Source: Pseudomonas citronellolis (GTDB taxonomy: Bacteria > Pseudomonadota > Gammaproteobacteria > Pseudomonadales > Pseudomonadaceae). From it: a stretch of 64,000 nucleotides of DNA. Location of the stretch: positions 103,062 through 167,061 of the forward strand of contig NZ_FOLS01000014.1 of the NCBI RefSeq assembly GCF_900112375.1, read 5' to 3'. Position numbers and translations under genes: made by a program. The notes beneath the pieces were generated by a model. That model did not search any database. It saw only the letters and a program-made list of their open reading frames with translations, and was not told the origin of the DNA. Positions 7,944-16,764 of this stretch are shown in pieces (the first letter of the stretch is position 1; every line of letters starts with the position of its first letter).

Positions 7944-8016
7944 CGTAGGATGGGTTGAGCTTGCGAAACCCATCGGGCTGGGGTGATGGGTATCGCTTCG
8001 CTCAACCCATCCTACG
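7944..8016. repeat. ~73 bp palindromic repeat, family B
   Basis: Begins CGTAGGATGGGTTGAGC and ends GCTCAACCCATCCTACG, with inner GCGAAACCCAT and ATGGGTATCGC, forming one long imperfect hairpin. Related full copies are at 19882-19956, 34423-34496 and 43782-43854, and half copies at 31435-31475, 32272-32304, 59842-59874 and 63501-63533. Confidence 0.85.
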
Positions 8017-8035
8017 ATGGCGTTTCGTCTGCACC

Positions 8036-8085
8036 TGTAGGAGCGCGCCCTGCGCGCGAATCGCGGGCAGGGCCCGCTCCTACAA
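8036..8085. repeat. REP variant doublet downstream of the TPR gene
   Basis: GTAGGAGCGCGCCCTGCGCG faces an inverted copy ending CCCGCTCCTAC. The outer GTAGGAGCG is that of the main REP but the inner stem differs. It lies 12 bp past the 3' end of the minus-strand TPR gene. A near-identical doublet is at 44026-44073. Confidence 0.8.
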
Positions 8086-8097
8086 GGTGCCGCGGAC

Positions 8098-8421
8098 TCA
8101 GCCGCCCTTGGCCTTGTCCAGCTTGCGCAGGAACACGGTCATTTCCTTCTCCGCCTGCTTGTCGCCATGGGCCTGGGCCGCGGCCAGGCCGTCGGTCCAG
8201 GCGGCGCGGGCGCCCTCGAGGTCGCCCTGGGCCTGCAGGGCCTTGCCCAGCAGCTTCCAGGCGGCAGAGTACTTCGCGTCCTGCTCCACGCAGCGGCGCA
8301 GGTGTTCGGCGGCCTTCGCCGCATCGCCGGCGTCCAGGTAGCCCTTGCCCAGGCCGAAGCGCAGCAGCGGGTTGTCCATGCCTTTGGCGAGGAGTTTTTC
8401 GAGGGATTGAGGATCGGTCAT
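8098..8421 (-). CDS. Small tetratricopeptide repeat protein
   Basis: A 107-residue protein with two to three TPR helix pairs: LLRFGLGKGYLDAGDAAKAA, then SAAWKLLGKALQAQGDLEGA and a related third unit. TPRs mediate protein-protein contacts; no partner can be named. No signal peptide, so probably cytoplasmic. It lies 178 bp downstream of trkA on the same strand. The start codon is immediately preceded (2 bp) by a heptamer tandem array, so no Shine-Dalgarno is visible. An internal ATG at residue 15 lacks a clear one as well. Translation may depend on the repeat, be leaderless or be weak. Confidence 0.75.
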   Translation of the reverse strand: MTDPQSLEKLLAKGMDNPLLRFGLGKGYLDAGDAAKAAEHLRRCVEQDAKYSAAWKLLGKALQAQGDLEGARAAWTDGLAAAQAHGDKQAEKEMTVFLRKLDKAKGG

Positions 8422-8423
8422 AG

Positions 8424-8510
8424 GGCTAGAGGCTAGAGGCTAGAGGCTAGAGGCTAGAGGCTAGAGGCTAGAGGCTAGAGGCTAGAGGCTAGAGGCTAGA
8501 GGCTAGAGGC
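8424..8510. repeat. Heptanucleotide tandem array 1: (GGCTAGA) x 12.4
   Basis: Twelve perfect, uninterrupted copies of GGCTAGA plus GGC. It starts 2 bp upstream of the start codon of the minus-strand TPR gene, so it fills the place of its ribosome binding site and 5' leader. A 7-bp unit is not a multiple of three and is prone to slippage. It is opposed to array 2 at 8549-8602. Confidence 0.95.
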
Positions 8511-8548
8511 GAACAGCATGCGGTGCCGTCGCGGCATGTCAAGCTCTT

Positions 8549-8602
8549 GCCTACAGCCTACAGCCTACAGCCTACAGCCTACAGCCTACAGCCTACAGCC
8601 TA
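8549..8602. repeat. Heptanucleotide tandem array 2: (GCCTACA) x 7.7
   Basis: Seven perfect copies of GCCTACA plus GCCTA. On the minus strand the unit reads AGGCTGT, sharing AGGCT with the AGGCTAG phase of array 1, so the arrays form an imperfect inverted repeat across a 38 bp spacer. The last partial unit contains the TAG stop codon of trkA (8600-8602, minus strand). Confidence 0.95.
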
Positions 8603-9973
8603 GAAGAACGTCAGACCGGCCTGGAACAGCCGCTCGACGTCACGGATACGCTTCTTGTCGACCACGAAGAGGATCACGTGGTCGCCGGATTCCACCACGG
8701 TGTCGCCATGGGCGATCAGCACTTCCTCGTCGCGGATCACCGCGCCAATGGTGGTGCCCGGCGGCAGGTGCACCTCGCCGATGCGCTTGCCGATCACCTT
8801 GCTCGACTTGGCGTCGCCGTGGGCCACCACCTCAATGGCCTCGGCCGCGCCGCGGCGCAGCGAGTGCACGCTCTCGATGTCGCCGCGGCGCACGTGGGTC
8901 AGCAGGGTGCCGATGGTGGCCAGCTGCGGGCTGATGGCGATGTCGATCTCGCCGCCCTGCACCAGGTCGACGTAGGCCGGGTTGTTGATCAGCGTCATCA
9001 CCTTGCGCGCGCCCAGGCGCTTGGCCAGCAGCGAGGACATGATGTTGGCCTCGTCGTCGTTGGTCAGGGCCAGGAACAGGTCGGTCTCGTTGATGTTCTC
9101 TTCCAGCAGCAGGTCGCGGTCCGAGGCGCTGCCCTGGAGCACGATGGTGCTGTCGAGGTTGTCCGACAGGTGCCGGCAGCGCGCCGGGTTCATCTCGATG
9201 ATCTTCACCTGGTAGCGGTTCTCGATGGCCTCGGCCAGGCGCTCGCCGATGTTGCCGCCGCCGGCGATGATGATCCGCTTGTAGTTCTCCTCCAGCCGGC
9301 GCATCTCGCCCATCACCGCGCGGATGTGGGCCTTGGCGGCGATGAAGAACACCTCGTCGTCGGCCTCGATCACGGTGTCGCCCTGGGGGATGATCGGCCG
9401 GTTGCGCCGGTAGATCGCCGCCACGCGAGTGTCCGCGTTGGGCATGTGCTCGCGCAGCTGGCGCAGCTCCTGGCCCACCAGCGGGCCACCGTAGTGGGCC
9501 TTGATGCCCACCAGCTGGGCCTTGCCCTCGGCGAAGTCGATCACCTGCAGCGAGCCGGGGTATTCCACCAGGCGCTTGATGTAGTTGGTCACCACCTGCT
9601 CGGGGCTGATCAGCACGTCCACCGGGATGGCCTCGTTGTCGAACAGGCCGGTGCGCGTCAGGTAGGCCGCCTCGCGCACCCGGGCGATGCGCGTCGGCGT
9701 GTTGAACAGGGTGTAGGCCACCTGGCAGGCGACCATGTTCACCTCGTCGCTGTTGGTCACCGCCACCAGCATGTCGGCGTCGTCGGCGCCGGCCTGGCGC
9801 AGCACGGTGGGGAACGAGGCCTTGCCGTGCACGGTGCGGATGTCCAGGCGGTCGTTGAGGTCGCGCAGGCGCTGGCCGTCGGTGTCGACCACGGTGATGT
9901 CGTTGGCTTCGCTGGCCAGGTGCTCGGCCAGGGTGCCGCCGACCTGGCCGGCGCCGAGGATGATGATCTTCAT
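8600..9973 (-). CDS. trkA: Trk potassium uptake system NAD-binding protein TrkA
   Basis: Peripheral membrane regulator that gates TrkH/TrkG K+ channels in response to NAD(H)/ATP. It has 457 residues with two RCK modules: the first nucleotide-binding Rossmann motif is [13 protein letters not shown] at residue 7, the second [13 protein letters not shown] at about 239; each is followed by a TrkA-C domain. ATG start at 9973. It lies 24 bp after rsmB in the def-fmt-rsmB-trkA order that is conserved in pseudomonads. Its stop codon lies in the edge of a heptamer array. Confidence 0.97.
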   Translation of the reverse strand: MKIIILGAGQVGGTLAEHLASEANDITVVDTDGQRLRDLNDRLDIRTVHGKASFPTVLRQAGADDADMLVAVTNSDEVNMVACQVAYTLFNTPTRIARVREAAYLTRTGLFDNEAIPVDVLISPEQVVTNYIKRLVEYPGSLQVIDFAEGKAQLVGIKAHYGGPLVGQELRQLREHMPNADTRVAAIYRRNRPIIPQGDTVIEADDEVFFIAAKAHIRAVMGEMRRLEENYKRIIIAGGGNIGERLAEAIENRYQVKIIEMNPARCRHLSDNLDSTIVLQGSASDRDLLLEENINETDLFLALTNDDEANIMSSLLAKRLGARKVMTLINNPAYVDLVQGGEIDIAISPQLATIGTLLTHVRRGDIESVHSLRRGAAEAIEVVAHGDAKSSKVIGKRIGEVHLPPGTTIGAVIRDEEVLIAHGDTVVESGDHVILFVVDKKRIRDVERLFQAGLTFF

Positions 9974-9997
9974 GGGGTCGCGCTCGTCCGTGCAGTG

Positions 9998-11308
9998 CTA
10001 GCGGGCTGAGATCTTGATGAGCTTGGCATAGTAGAAACCGTCGTGCCCGCCCTCTTGCGGCAGCAGCTGGCGCCCGTGCGCCTGCTTCAGGCCCCAGGGC
10101 CCGGCCAGGTCCAGCTCGCGGGCGCCGGGGGTGCGGCCGAGGAAGGCGGCGATCGACTCGCGGTTCTCCTGCGGCATCACCGAACAGGTGGCGTAGAGCA
10201 GGATGCCGCCGACTTCCAGGGTTGGCCACAGCGCGTCCAATAGCTCGCCTTGCAACTGCGCCAGGGCCGGGATGTCCTCGGCGGCGCGGGTCAGCTTGAT
10301 GTCCGGATGCCGGCGGATCACCCCGGTGGCCGAGCAGGGCGCGTCCAGCAGGATGCGCTGGAACGGCTTGCCGTCCCACCAGGCGACGGTATCGCGGCCG
10401 TCGGCGGCGAGCAGCGTGGCATCTAGTCGCAGGCGCTGCAGATTTTCGCGCACGCGCACCAGGCGGCTTTCTTCCAGGTCCACGCCGAGCACGCCAGCCA
10501 GGCCCGGCTCGGCCTCCAGCAGGTGGCAGGTCTTGCCGCCGGGGGCGCAGCAGGCGTCGAGCACGCGCTGGCCGGGGGCCAGTTCGAGCAGGTCGGCGGC
10601 CAACTGTGCGGCCTCGTCCTGCACGCTCACCCGGCCTTCGGCGAAGCCCGGCAGCTCGCGCACGTCGCAGGGCTGGGTTAGCTGGATGCCGTCGCGGCTG
10701 TAGGCGCAGGGCGCGGCCTCGATGCCGGCGGCCTGCAGTTCGGCCAGGTAGGCGTCACGGCTGCCCTGGCGGCGGTTCACCCGCAGGGTCATCGGCGGGT
10801 GGGCGTTGTTCGCCGCGCAAACGGCTTCGAACTGCTCCGGCCAGGCCTGCTTCAGCGCCTTCTGCAGCCAGCGCGGGTGGGCCAGGCGCGCGGCCGGGTC
10901 GCGGTCGACGTCGGCCAGCAGCACTTCGCCCTCGCGCTGGGCGCGGCGCAGCACGGCGTTGAGCAGGCCCTTGGCCCAGGACTTCTTCAGCTTGTCGGCG
11001 CAGCCGACGGTCTCGCCGATGGCCGCGTGGGGCGGAATGCGGGTGTAGAGCAACTGGTACAGGCCGACCAGCAGCAGCGCCTCGACGTCGCGGTCGCCGG
11101 CCTTGAACGGCTTCTGCAGCAGGCGCGCGGCCAGGGCCGCCAGGCGTGGTTGCCAGCGCGCGGCGCCGAAGGCCAGCTCCTGGGTCAGGCCGCGGTCGCG
11201 CGGGGCGACCAGCTCCAGCTGCGGCGGCAGCGAGCTGCCCAGCGAGGCGCGGCCGGCGAGCACGGCGGCCAGCGCGCGGGCCGCGGCGAGGCGCGGGCTG
11301 AGGCTCAT
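9998..11308 (-). CDS. rsmB: 16S rRNA (cytosine-967 C5)-methyltransferase RsmB
   Basis: Methylates C967 of 16S rRNA with SAM. It has 436 residues: an N-terminal NusB-like RNA-binding domain (about 1-140) and a C-terminal Rossmann methyltransferase with motif [11 protein letters not shown], motif [17 protein letters not shown] and the catalytic-Cys motif [11 protein letters not shown]. The start overlaps the end of fmt by 4 bp, indicating translational coupling, as is usual for fmt-rsmB (sun). Confidence 0.97.
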   Translation of the reverse strand: MSLSPRLAAARALAAVLAGRASLGSSLPPQLELVAPRDRGLTQELAFGAARWQPRLAALAARLLQKPFKAGDRDVEALLLVGLYQLLYTRIPPHAAIGETVGCADKLKKSWAKGLLNAVLRRAQREGEVLLADVDRDPAARLAHPRWLQKALKQAWPEQFEAVCAANNAHPPMTLRVNRRQGSRDAYLAELQAAGIEAAPCAYSRDGIQLTQPCDVRELPGFAEGRVSVQDEAAQLAADLLELAPGQRVLDACCAPGGKTCHLLEAEPGLAGVLGVDLEESRLVRVRENLQRLRLDATLLAADGRDTVAWWDGKPFQRILLDAPCSATGVIRRHPDIKLTRAAEDIPALAQLQGELLDALWPTLEVGGILLYATCSVMPQENRESIAAFLGRTPGARELDLAGPWGLKQAHGRQLLPQEGGHDGFYYAKLIKISAR

Positions 11309-12249
11309 TGGCCGAGCACCAGGCCGGTGGCGAACTGCTCGCGGCGGCTGTTGAACAGGTCGGCGAAGGCCAGCGGCTTGCCGCCGGGCAGCTGCACGCG
11401 GGTCAGCAGCAGGCTGCCTTCGCCGCAGCCCACCAGCAGGCCGTCACGGCTGGCGCCGAGGATTTTCCCCGGCTCGCCCCTGCTCTCGCCCAGGCGCGCG
11501 GCCCAGACCTTCAGCGGCTCGCCGTTCAGGGTGGTGTGGCACACCGGCCAGGGATCGAAGGCGCGCACGGCGCGCTCCAGTTCCACGGCAGGGCGGCTCC
11601 AGTCGAGCTTCGCCTCGTCCTTGCTGAGCTTGTGCGCGTAGGTGGCCAGGGCGTCGTCCTGCACCTCGCCCTTGAGCGTGCCTGCGGCCAGGCCGGCGAT
11701 GGCCTCGACCACCGCCGGCGGGCCCAGGCGCGCCAGGCGGTCGTGCAGGCTGCCGCCGGTGTCCTCGGGACTGATCGGGGTGACGACCTTGAGCAGCATC
11801 GGCCCGGTGTCCAGGCCCGCTTCCATCTGCATCACGGTTACGCCGCTTTCCGCATCGCCAGCCTGCACGGCGCGCTGGATGGGCGCGGCACCGCGCCAGC
11901 GCGGCAGCAGCGAGGCATGGCTGTTGATGCAGCCCAGGCGCGGGATGTCCAGCACCGCCTGGGGCAGGATCAGGCCATAGGCGACCACCACCATCAGGTC
12001 CGGCTGCAGCGCGGCCAACTCGGCCTGGGCTTCTGGGTTGCGCAGGGTCGGCGGCTGCAGCACCGGCAGGCCATGCTGCGCGGCGAGCTGCTTGACCGGG
12101 CTGGGCATCAGCTTCTGGCCGCGGCCGGCCGGGCGGTCCGGCTGGGTGTAGACGGCGACGATCTCATGCGGGGTATCGAGCAGGGCCTTGAGGTGCTCGG
12201 CGGCGAATTCCGGGGTCCCGGCGAAGACGATGCGCAATGCTTGGCTCAT
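11305..12249 (-). CDS. fmt: Methionyl-tRNA formyltransferase
   Basis: Formylates Met-tRNA(fMet) with 10-formyltetrahydrofolate for translation initiation. It has 314 residues: N-terminal formyl-transfer domain with the catalytic signature around [20 protein letters not shown] (Asn, His and the loop of the folate site) and a C-terminal tRNA-binding domain from about 205. It is downstream of def, which removes the formyl group, and overlaps rsmB by 4 bp. A terminator-like hairpin lies between def and fmt. Confidence 0.97.
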   Translation of the reverse strand: MSQALRIVFAGTPEFAAEHLKALLDTPHEIVAVYTQPDRPAGRGQKLMPSPVKQLAAQHGLPVLQPPTLRNPEAQAELAALQPDLMVVVAYGLILPQAVLDIPRLGCINSHASLLPRWRGAAPIQRAVQAGDAESGVTVMQMEAGLDTGPMLLKVVTPISPEDTGGSLHDRLARLGPPAVVEAIAGLAAGTLKGEVQDDALATYAHKLSKDEAKLDWSRPAVELERAVRAFDPWPVCHTTLNGEPLKVWAARLGESRGEPGKILGASRDGLLVGCGEGSLLLTRVQLPGGKPLAFADLFNSRREQFATGLVLGQ

Positions 12250-12263
12250 GCGTAGGCTCGCTT

Positions 12264-12294
12264 AAAGAAAAAAGGCTTGCCGGAGCAAGCCTTT
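12264..12294 (-). terminator. Rho-independent terminator/attenuator between def and fmt
   Basis: On the minus strand AAAGGCTTGC, loop TCCG, GCAAGCCTTT is followed by a T-rich run (TTTTTTCTTT). It lies 13 bp after the def stop and 15 bp before fmt, so it would reduce read-through into fmt-rsmB-trkA unless fmt has its own promoter. Confidence 0.8.
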
Positions 12295-12307
12295 GGGGAG
12301 GAGGGTG

Positions 12308-12814
12308 TCAGGCGCGCTGGCGGTGCTGCTTTTCCAGCTTCTTCTTGATCCGGTCGCGCTTGAGGTTGGACAGGTAGTCGACGAACAGCTTGCCGTTCAG
12401 GTGGTCGCACTCATGCTGGATGCACACCGCCAGCAGGCCCTCGGCGATTTCCTCGAAGGCCTTGCCGTCGCGGTCCAGCGCCTTGACGCGCACCCGCAGC
12501 GGGCGGTCGACGCTCTCGTAGAAGCCGGGCACCGACAGGCAACCCTCCTGGTACTCGCCCATCTCTTCGGTGAGCGCTTCCAGTTCCGGGTTGATGAACA
12601 CGCGCGGCTCGGACTTGTCCTCGGACAGGTCCATCACCACCACGCGCTTGTGTACGTTCACCTGGGTGGCGGCCAGGCCGATGCCGGGCGCCTCGTACAT
12701 GGTTTCGAACATGTCGTCGACCAGTTGGCGCACGCTATCGTCGACCACCTCGACAGGCTTGGCGATCGTGCGCAGGCGCGGATCGGGGAATTCGAGGATG
12801 TTCAGAATGGCCAT
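12308..12814 (-). CDS. def: Peptide deformylase
   Basis: Fe2+/Zn2+-dependent removal of the N-formyl group from nascent proteins. It has 168 residues with the three class I motifs: GIGLAATQV (residue about 46), EGCLSVPGF with the metal-ligand Cys, and QHECDHLNG with the two ligand His residues and catalytic Glu. ATG at 12814. The gene leads the def-fmt-rsmB-trkA run and is divergent from tsaP; the 137 bp between them contain AT-rich promoter sequence. Confidence 0.98.
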   Translation of the reverse strand: MAILNILEFPDPRLRTIAKPVEVVDDSVRQLVDDMFETMYEAPGIGLAATQVNVHKRVVVMDLSEDKSEPRVFINPELEALTEEMGEYQEGCLSVPGFYESVDRPLRVRVKALDRDGKAFEEIAEGLLAVCIQHECDHLNGKLFVDYLSNLKRDRIKKKLEKQHRQRA

Positions 12815-12951
12815 ATGCGTTTGTGATGCACTTGTGGAATAAAGTAAAAATCGGCTGCTAATATGCTGAGCAGCATCGAAAAACCCTGGAAGGCCCGGTA
12901 GGGGCGGCTTTCCGGCGTTTCATGTGTATACATAATAAAGGGATTCACCGC

Positions 12952-13977
12952 ATGAGGAAAACACTACTCGCCGTGCTGCTGCTGGCGGCAGGAAGCATGG
13001 CGCAGGGTGCCGTGGAACTCAGGGATGGCCACCCGGACCGCTATACGGTGGTCAAGGGCGACACCCTCTGGGACATCTCCGGCAAGTTCCTGAGCAAGCC
13101 CTGGAAGTGGCCGGAGATCTGGCAGGTGAATCCGCAGATTCGCAACCCGCACCTGATCTACCCCGGCGACGTCCTCAGCCTGGTGTACATCGACGGCCAG
13201 CCGCGCCTGGTGCTCAACCGCGGCGCCTCCCACGGCACCATCAAGCTGTCGCCCAAGGTGCGCAGCACGCCGATGGCCGAGGCGGTGCCGACCATCCCGC
13301 TGGACAAGATCAACGCCTTCCTGCTGTCCAACCGCATCGTCGACAGCGAGGGTGACTTCAGCAAGGCCCCCTACATGGTCGCCGGCGATGCCGAGCGCGT
13401 GGTCAGCGGCGCTGGCGACCGCGCCTACGCCCGCGGCGACTCCCTGGCCGAGGAAGGCAGCTACGGCATCTTCCGCCAGGGCAAGATCTACTCCGACCCG
13501 GACACCAAGGAAGTCCTCGGCGTCGACGCCATGGACGTCGGCAGCGCCCGGGTGACCGCCAAGGAAGACGACATCGCCACCCTCAACCTGACGCGCACCA
13601 CCCAGGAAGTGCGGCCAGGCGACCGCCTGTTCCCCACCGAGGAGCGCGCGGTGACCTCGATCTTCATGCCCAGCGAGCCGAAGACGCCGATCAAGGGCAG
13701 CATCATCGACGTGCCGCGCGGCGTCACCCAGATCGGCAAGTACGACGTGGTGACCATCGACAAGGGCAGCCGCGATGGCCTGGAGGAAGGCAACGTGCTG
13801 GCCATCTACAAGCTCGGCGAGACGGTGCGCGACCGCGTCAGCGGCGACCTGGTGAAGATCCCCGATGAGCGTTCCGGGCTGGTGATGATTTTCCGTACCT
13901 ATAACCGTCTCAGTTATGGCTTGGTGCTTACCGCCAACCGTTCGCTGGAAGTGCAGGACAAGGTGCGCAATCCCTGA
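12952..13977 (+). CDS. tsaP: LysM-domain periplasmic protein, type IV pilus secretin-associated TsaP-like
   Basis: A 341-residue exported protein: signal peptide MRKTLLAVLLLAAGSMAQGA, then a LysM peptidoglycan-binding domain (YTVVKGDTLWDISGKFL, about 30-80), then a long C-terminal region with beta structure (FlgT-like). Homologues anchor the PilQ secretin ring to peptidoglycan (TsaP), and the P. aeruginosa gene at this locus (PA0020) is the homologue. ATG 12952 is taken because GGGA lies just upstream and a signal peptide follows; the extension to 12922 has neither. The pilus role is from the family, not shown here. Confidence 0.85.
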   Translation: MRKTLLAVLLLAAGSMAQGAVELRDGHPDRYTVVKGDTLWDISGKFLSKPWKWPEIWQVNPQIRNPHLIYPGDVLSLVYIDGQPRLVLNRGASHGTIKLSPKVRSTPMAEAVPTIPLDKINAFLLSNRIVDSEGDFSKAPYMVAGDAERVVSGAGDRAYARGDSLAEEGSYGIFRQGKIYSDPDTKEVLGVDAMDVGSARVTAKEDDIATLNLTRTTQEVRPGDRLFPTEERAVTSIFMPSEPKTPIKGSIIDVPRGVTQIGKYDVVTIDKGSRDGLEEGNVLAIYKLGETVRDRVSGDLVKIPDERSGLVMIFRTYNRLSYGLVLTANRSLEVQDKVRNP

Positions 13978-14034
13978 CTTGCGCGCCTGTGTGAAGAGCC
14001 CTGCCACCGCGGTAGTGCTGTTCACTTAAGAAAG

Positions 14035-14069
14035 AATGCCGTTTCTCTGTTTGGGGAAACGGCATTTTT
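14035..14069 (+). terminator. Terminator downstream of tsaP
   Basis: AATGCCGTTTC and GAAACGGCATT form an 11 bp stem with a 10-nt loop followed by TTT, 58 bp past the tsaP stop: a standard intrinsic terminator. Confidence 0.88.
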
Positions 14070-14129
14070 CATATGGGGTGGGGGATGGCTTGGCTCGCGA
14101 GCTTTGATCCTTTGCACCCAACCTAACCC

Positions 14130-14164
14130 CGTCATTCCCGCGAACGCGGGACGCGGGAATGACG
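14130..14164. repeat. Palindrome family E: CGTCATTCCCGCGAACGCGG type
   Basis: CGTCATTCCCGCG...CGCGGGAATGACG forms a 13 bp stem; it contains an internal tandem of CGCGGGA. Two further copies, one inverted, lie at 31221-31296. This hairpin type is widespread in GC-rich proteobacteria. Confidence 0.75.
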
Positions 14165-14212
14165 AGGGTGGAGTTAGGCGTTTCAGGATGACTCCAGATT
14201 TTCCGCCCACTC

Positions 14213-14462
14213 AGGACCGCCCCCTCTCCCGCTTGCGGGAGAGGGCTGGGGAGAGGGTGCTCTTGAGCCCAGCGCCTAAAGTTCTCGAGAAATCCGTACG
14301 GCGTTATCCGCCGAATCGCGGACAGAGTCCGCTCCTACAGTTCCAGGAAGCTCGGGCGTAGGAGCGGACTTTGTCCGCGATTGGATTCACCGACCACGCC
14401 GGAAGCCCCGGTGGCACGAACATCCCCCTCTCCCTCCGGGAGAGGGTTGGGGTGAGGGGCGG
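14213..14462. repeat. Cluster of single composite arms and a REP-variant doublet before dprA
   Basis: From left to right: an arm hairpin (CCCTCTCCCGCTTGCGGGAG, 14220-14259), an inverted pair of REP variants (CGCGGACAGAGTCCGCTCCT at about 14318 and GTAGGAGCGGACTTTGTCCG at 14359), and a second arm (CCCTCTCCCTCCGGGAGAGG, about 14425-14462). Together with the palindrome at 14130 this fills the 570 bp between tsaP and dprA; no gene is seen there. Confidence 0.75.
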
Positions 14463-14633
14463 AGCCAGGCTTGGCCACCTCCGCTGAACCAACACATCGC
14501 TTGAATCAACAACATTGCTGCCACGACGGCGTTCTTCGTCTCTGCCGGCCGGATCTTCCGAAGCGTCCGGCAGGCGGCGGCCGGCGGACGCGGCATAGTC
14601 GGGGTTCCCGTCAACGCGCCAAGGACTGCCGCC

Positions 14634-15728
14634 ATGCCCCGCCAACCCTCCCCCGCCGAACTGGAAGCCCGCCTGCGCCTGCACGCCCTGCCCGAACTGG
14701 GGCCGCGGCGTTTCGCCGCCCTGCTGGCGGCCTTCGGTAGCGCCTCCGCCGCCCTCAGCGCGCCCGCCGCGGCCTGGCGCTCGCTGGGCTTGCCGGCGGC
14801 CAGCGCCGAGGCGCGGCGCAGCGAGACCACCCGCCAGGCGGCAGCCGAGGCTCTGCGCTGGCTGGAAGGGCCCGAGCGGCACCTGCTGATGTGGGACGCC
14901 GAGGACTACCCCGCGCTGCTGGCGGAGCTGAGCGATGCGCCGCCGCTGCTGTTCGTCGAGGGCGCCCGCGCGGCCCTGGGCCGGCCGCAACTGGCGGTGG
15001 TCGGCAGCCGGCGCGCCAGCCGCCCGGGGCTGGACACCGCCCGCGCCTTCGCCCGCAGCCTGGCCGGCGGCGGCTTCGCCATCACCAGCGGGCTGGCCCT
15101 GGGCATCGACGGCGCCGCCCACGAAGGCGCGCTGGAAGCTGGTGGCGTCACCCTGGCGGTGCTCGGCACGGGCCTGCAATGCCTGTATCCCCGACGGCAC
15201 CTGGGGCTGGCGCGGCGCATCGTCGAGGGCGGCGGCGCGCTGCTGTCCGAACTGCCGCTGGACTGCCCGCCGCGGCCGGACAACTTCCCGCGGCGCAACC
15301 GCATCATCAGCGGCCTGTCCCTGGGCGTGCTGGTGGTGGAGGCCAGCCCGGCCAGCGGCTCGCTGATCACCGCGCGGCTGGCCGCCGAGCAGGGCCGCGA
15401 GGTCTACGCCATTCCCGGCTCCATCCACCATCCCGGCGCGCGCGGCTGCCACGAGCTGATCCGCCAGGGCGCCACCCTGGTGGAGCGCATCGACGACATC
15501 CTCGAAGGCCTGAGCGGCTGGACTGCCGAGGCACCGGTCAGCAAACCGGCCCCGCAGCAGCAGACGCACCCACTGCTGGACCTGCTGCGCGCCGCCCCGC
15601 AGGGCTGCGAGGCGCTGGCCGCCGGCAGTGGCTGGGCGCTGCCACAGGTGCTGGCGGCGCTGACCGAGCTGGAACTGGAAGGCAAGGTGGCCTGCGAGGC
15701 CGGCGTCTGGGTGCATCGCGGCGGCTGA
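14634..15728 (+). CDS. dprA: DNA processing protein DprA (Smf)
   Basis: Loads RecA on incoming single-stranded DNA during natural transformation. It has 364 residues: an N-terminal helical segment (LHALPELGPRRFAALLAAFG), the central Rossmann-like DprA domain with VVGSRRAS, ITSGLALGIDGAAH and the NFPRRNRIISGLS block, and a C-terminal winged helix (about 300-364). ATG at 14634. tsaC follows 44 bp later, the usual smf-yrdC order near the tsaP/def genes. Confidence 0.96.
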   Translation: MPRQPSPAELEARLRLHALPELGPRRFAALLAAFGSASAALSAPAAAWRSLGLPAASAEARRSETTRQAAAEALRWLEGPERHLLMWDAEDYPALLAELSDAPPLLFVEGARAALGRPQLAVVGSRRASRPGLDTARAFARSLAGGGFAITSGLALGIDGAAHEGALEAGGVTLAVLGTGLQCLYPRRHLGLARRIVEGGGALLSELPLDCPPRPDNFPRRNRIISGLSLGVLVVEASPASGSLITARLAAEQGREVYAIPGSIHHPGARGCHELIRQGATLVERIDDILEGLSGWTAEAPVSKPAPQQQTHPLLDLLRAAPQGCEALAAGSGWALPQVLAALTELELEGKVACEAGVWVHRGG

Positions 15729-15772
15729 GCACGTAAACTGCCGCGCAATCGTTATTTCCCCGGAGTTTGCCG

Positions 15773-16330
15773 ATGATCAGCAGCTGGCGTGTGCAGCGTG
15801 TGGCCAGGATAGTGCGCGAGGGCGGCGTCATCGCCTACCCGACCGAAGCCGTCTGGGGCCTGGGCTGCGACCCCTGGAACGAGGATGCCGTCTACCGCCT
15901 GCTGGCCATCAAGGCGCGGCCGGTGGAGAAGGGCCTGATCCTGGTGGCCGACAACATCCGCCAGTTCGACTTCCTGCTCGCCGACCTGCCGCAGGAATGG
16001 CAGGACCGCCTGGGCGCCACCTGGCCGGGCCCGAACACCTGGCTGGTGCCGCACCAGGGGCGCCTGCCGGAGTGGATCACCGGCCAGCACGACAGCGTGG
16101 CCCTGCGCGTCAGCGAACACCCGCTGGTGCGCGAACTCTGCGCGCTGACCGGCCCGCTGGTGTCCACCTCGGCCAACCCCGCCGGGCGCCCGGCGGCGCG
16201 CTCGCGGCTGCGGGTGGAGCAGTACTTCCGCGGCGAATTGGACGGCGTGCTCGACGGCAAGCTCGGCGGCCGGCGCAACCCCAGCGTGATCCGCGACCTG
16301 GTTACCGGCCGGACCTTGCGCCCGGCCTGA
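15773..16330 (+). CDS. tsaC: Threonylcarbamoyl-AMP synthase TsaC (YrdC/Sua5 family)
   Basis: Makes threonylcarbamoyl-AMP from threonine, bicarbonate and ATP for t6A tRNA modification. It has 185 residues, near the 190 of E. coli TsaC, with the family signatures [31 protein letters not shown] and [12 protein letters not shown] 15773 is used because CGGAG precedes it; an in-frame TTG 6 bp upstream is less likely. Downstream is a complete composite repeat and then convergent qor. Confidence 0.95.
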   Translation: MISSWRVQRVARIVREGGVIAYPTEAVWGLGCDPWNEDAVYRLLAIKARPVEKGLILVADNIRQFDFLLADLPQEWQDRLGATWPGPNTWLVPHQGRLPEWITGQHDSVALRVSEHPLVRELCALTGPLVSTSANPAGRPAARSRLRVEQYFRGELDGVLDGKLGGRRNPSVIRDLVTGRTLRPA

Positions 16331-16409
16331 GGGCGGGCTGTGTGGTATGGGTGGGAAATTCGGCGCTGGCTGTAGGAGCAACTGTCTTGTATGCCGCGCC
16401 GGGGCTCTT

Positions 16410-16712
16410 CGTAGGAGCGAGCTTGCTCGCGAACAGTGCTCAGCTGTGACTTCGGTGTTTTAGTTTGGCTCCGTCCCCTCTCCCCAACCCTCGGCTGCGC
16501 GCCCCGCCCTGAAGGGAGAGGGGGCTGTCCGTGCCGAGAAATGGTATGGCGCCAGCCGAAAACCTCGCGGTAGCCGGCTAACACCAAAATTCCCCGAACA
16601 CACCGAACGGTCCCCTCTCCCGCTTGCGGGAGAGGGTTAGGGAGAGGGCGCTCTGAACGCCAACATCCACTGTTCCCGGCAAATTCGGTTCGCGAGCAAG
16701 CTCGCTCCTACG
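16410..16712. repeat. Complete nested REP composite (copy 2)
   Basis: Left REP (GTAGGAGCGAGCTTGCTCGC), left arm with an expanded loop (contains GGCTGCGCGCCCCGCC), spacer with GTCCGTGCCGAGAA and AGCCGGCTAAC, right arm (CCTCTCCCGCTTGCGGGAGA), inverted REP ending GAGCAAGCTCGCTCCTACG. It occupies the gap between convergent tsaC and qor, where it could act as a bidirectional terminator. Confidence 0.85.
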
Positions 16713-16764
16713 AGAAGCCGTGCCCGTGGGCGGATAACGCCAACGGCGTTATCCGCTGTTTCCC

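Noticed and set aside
8424..8602. CRISPR array
   Set aside because: Repeats are 7 bp and contiguous without spacers, and there are no cas genes.
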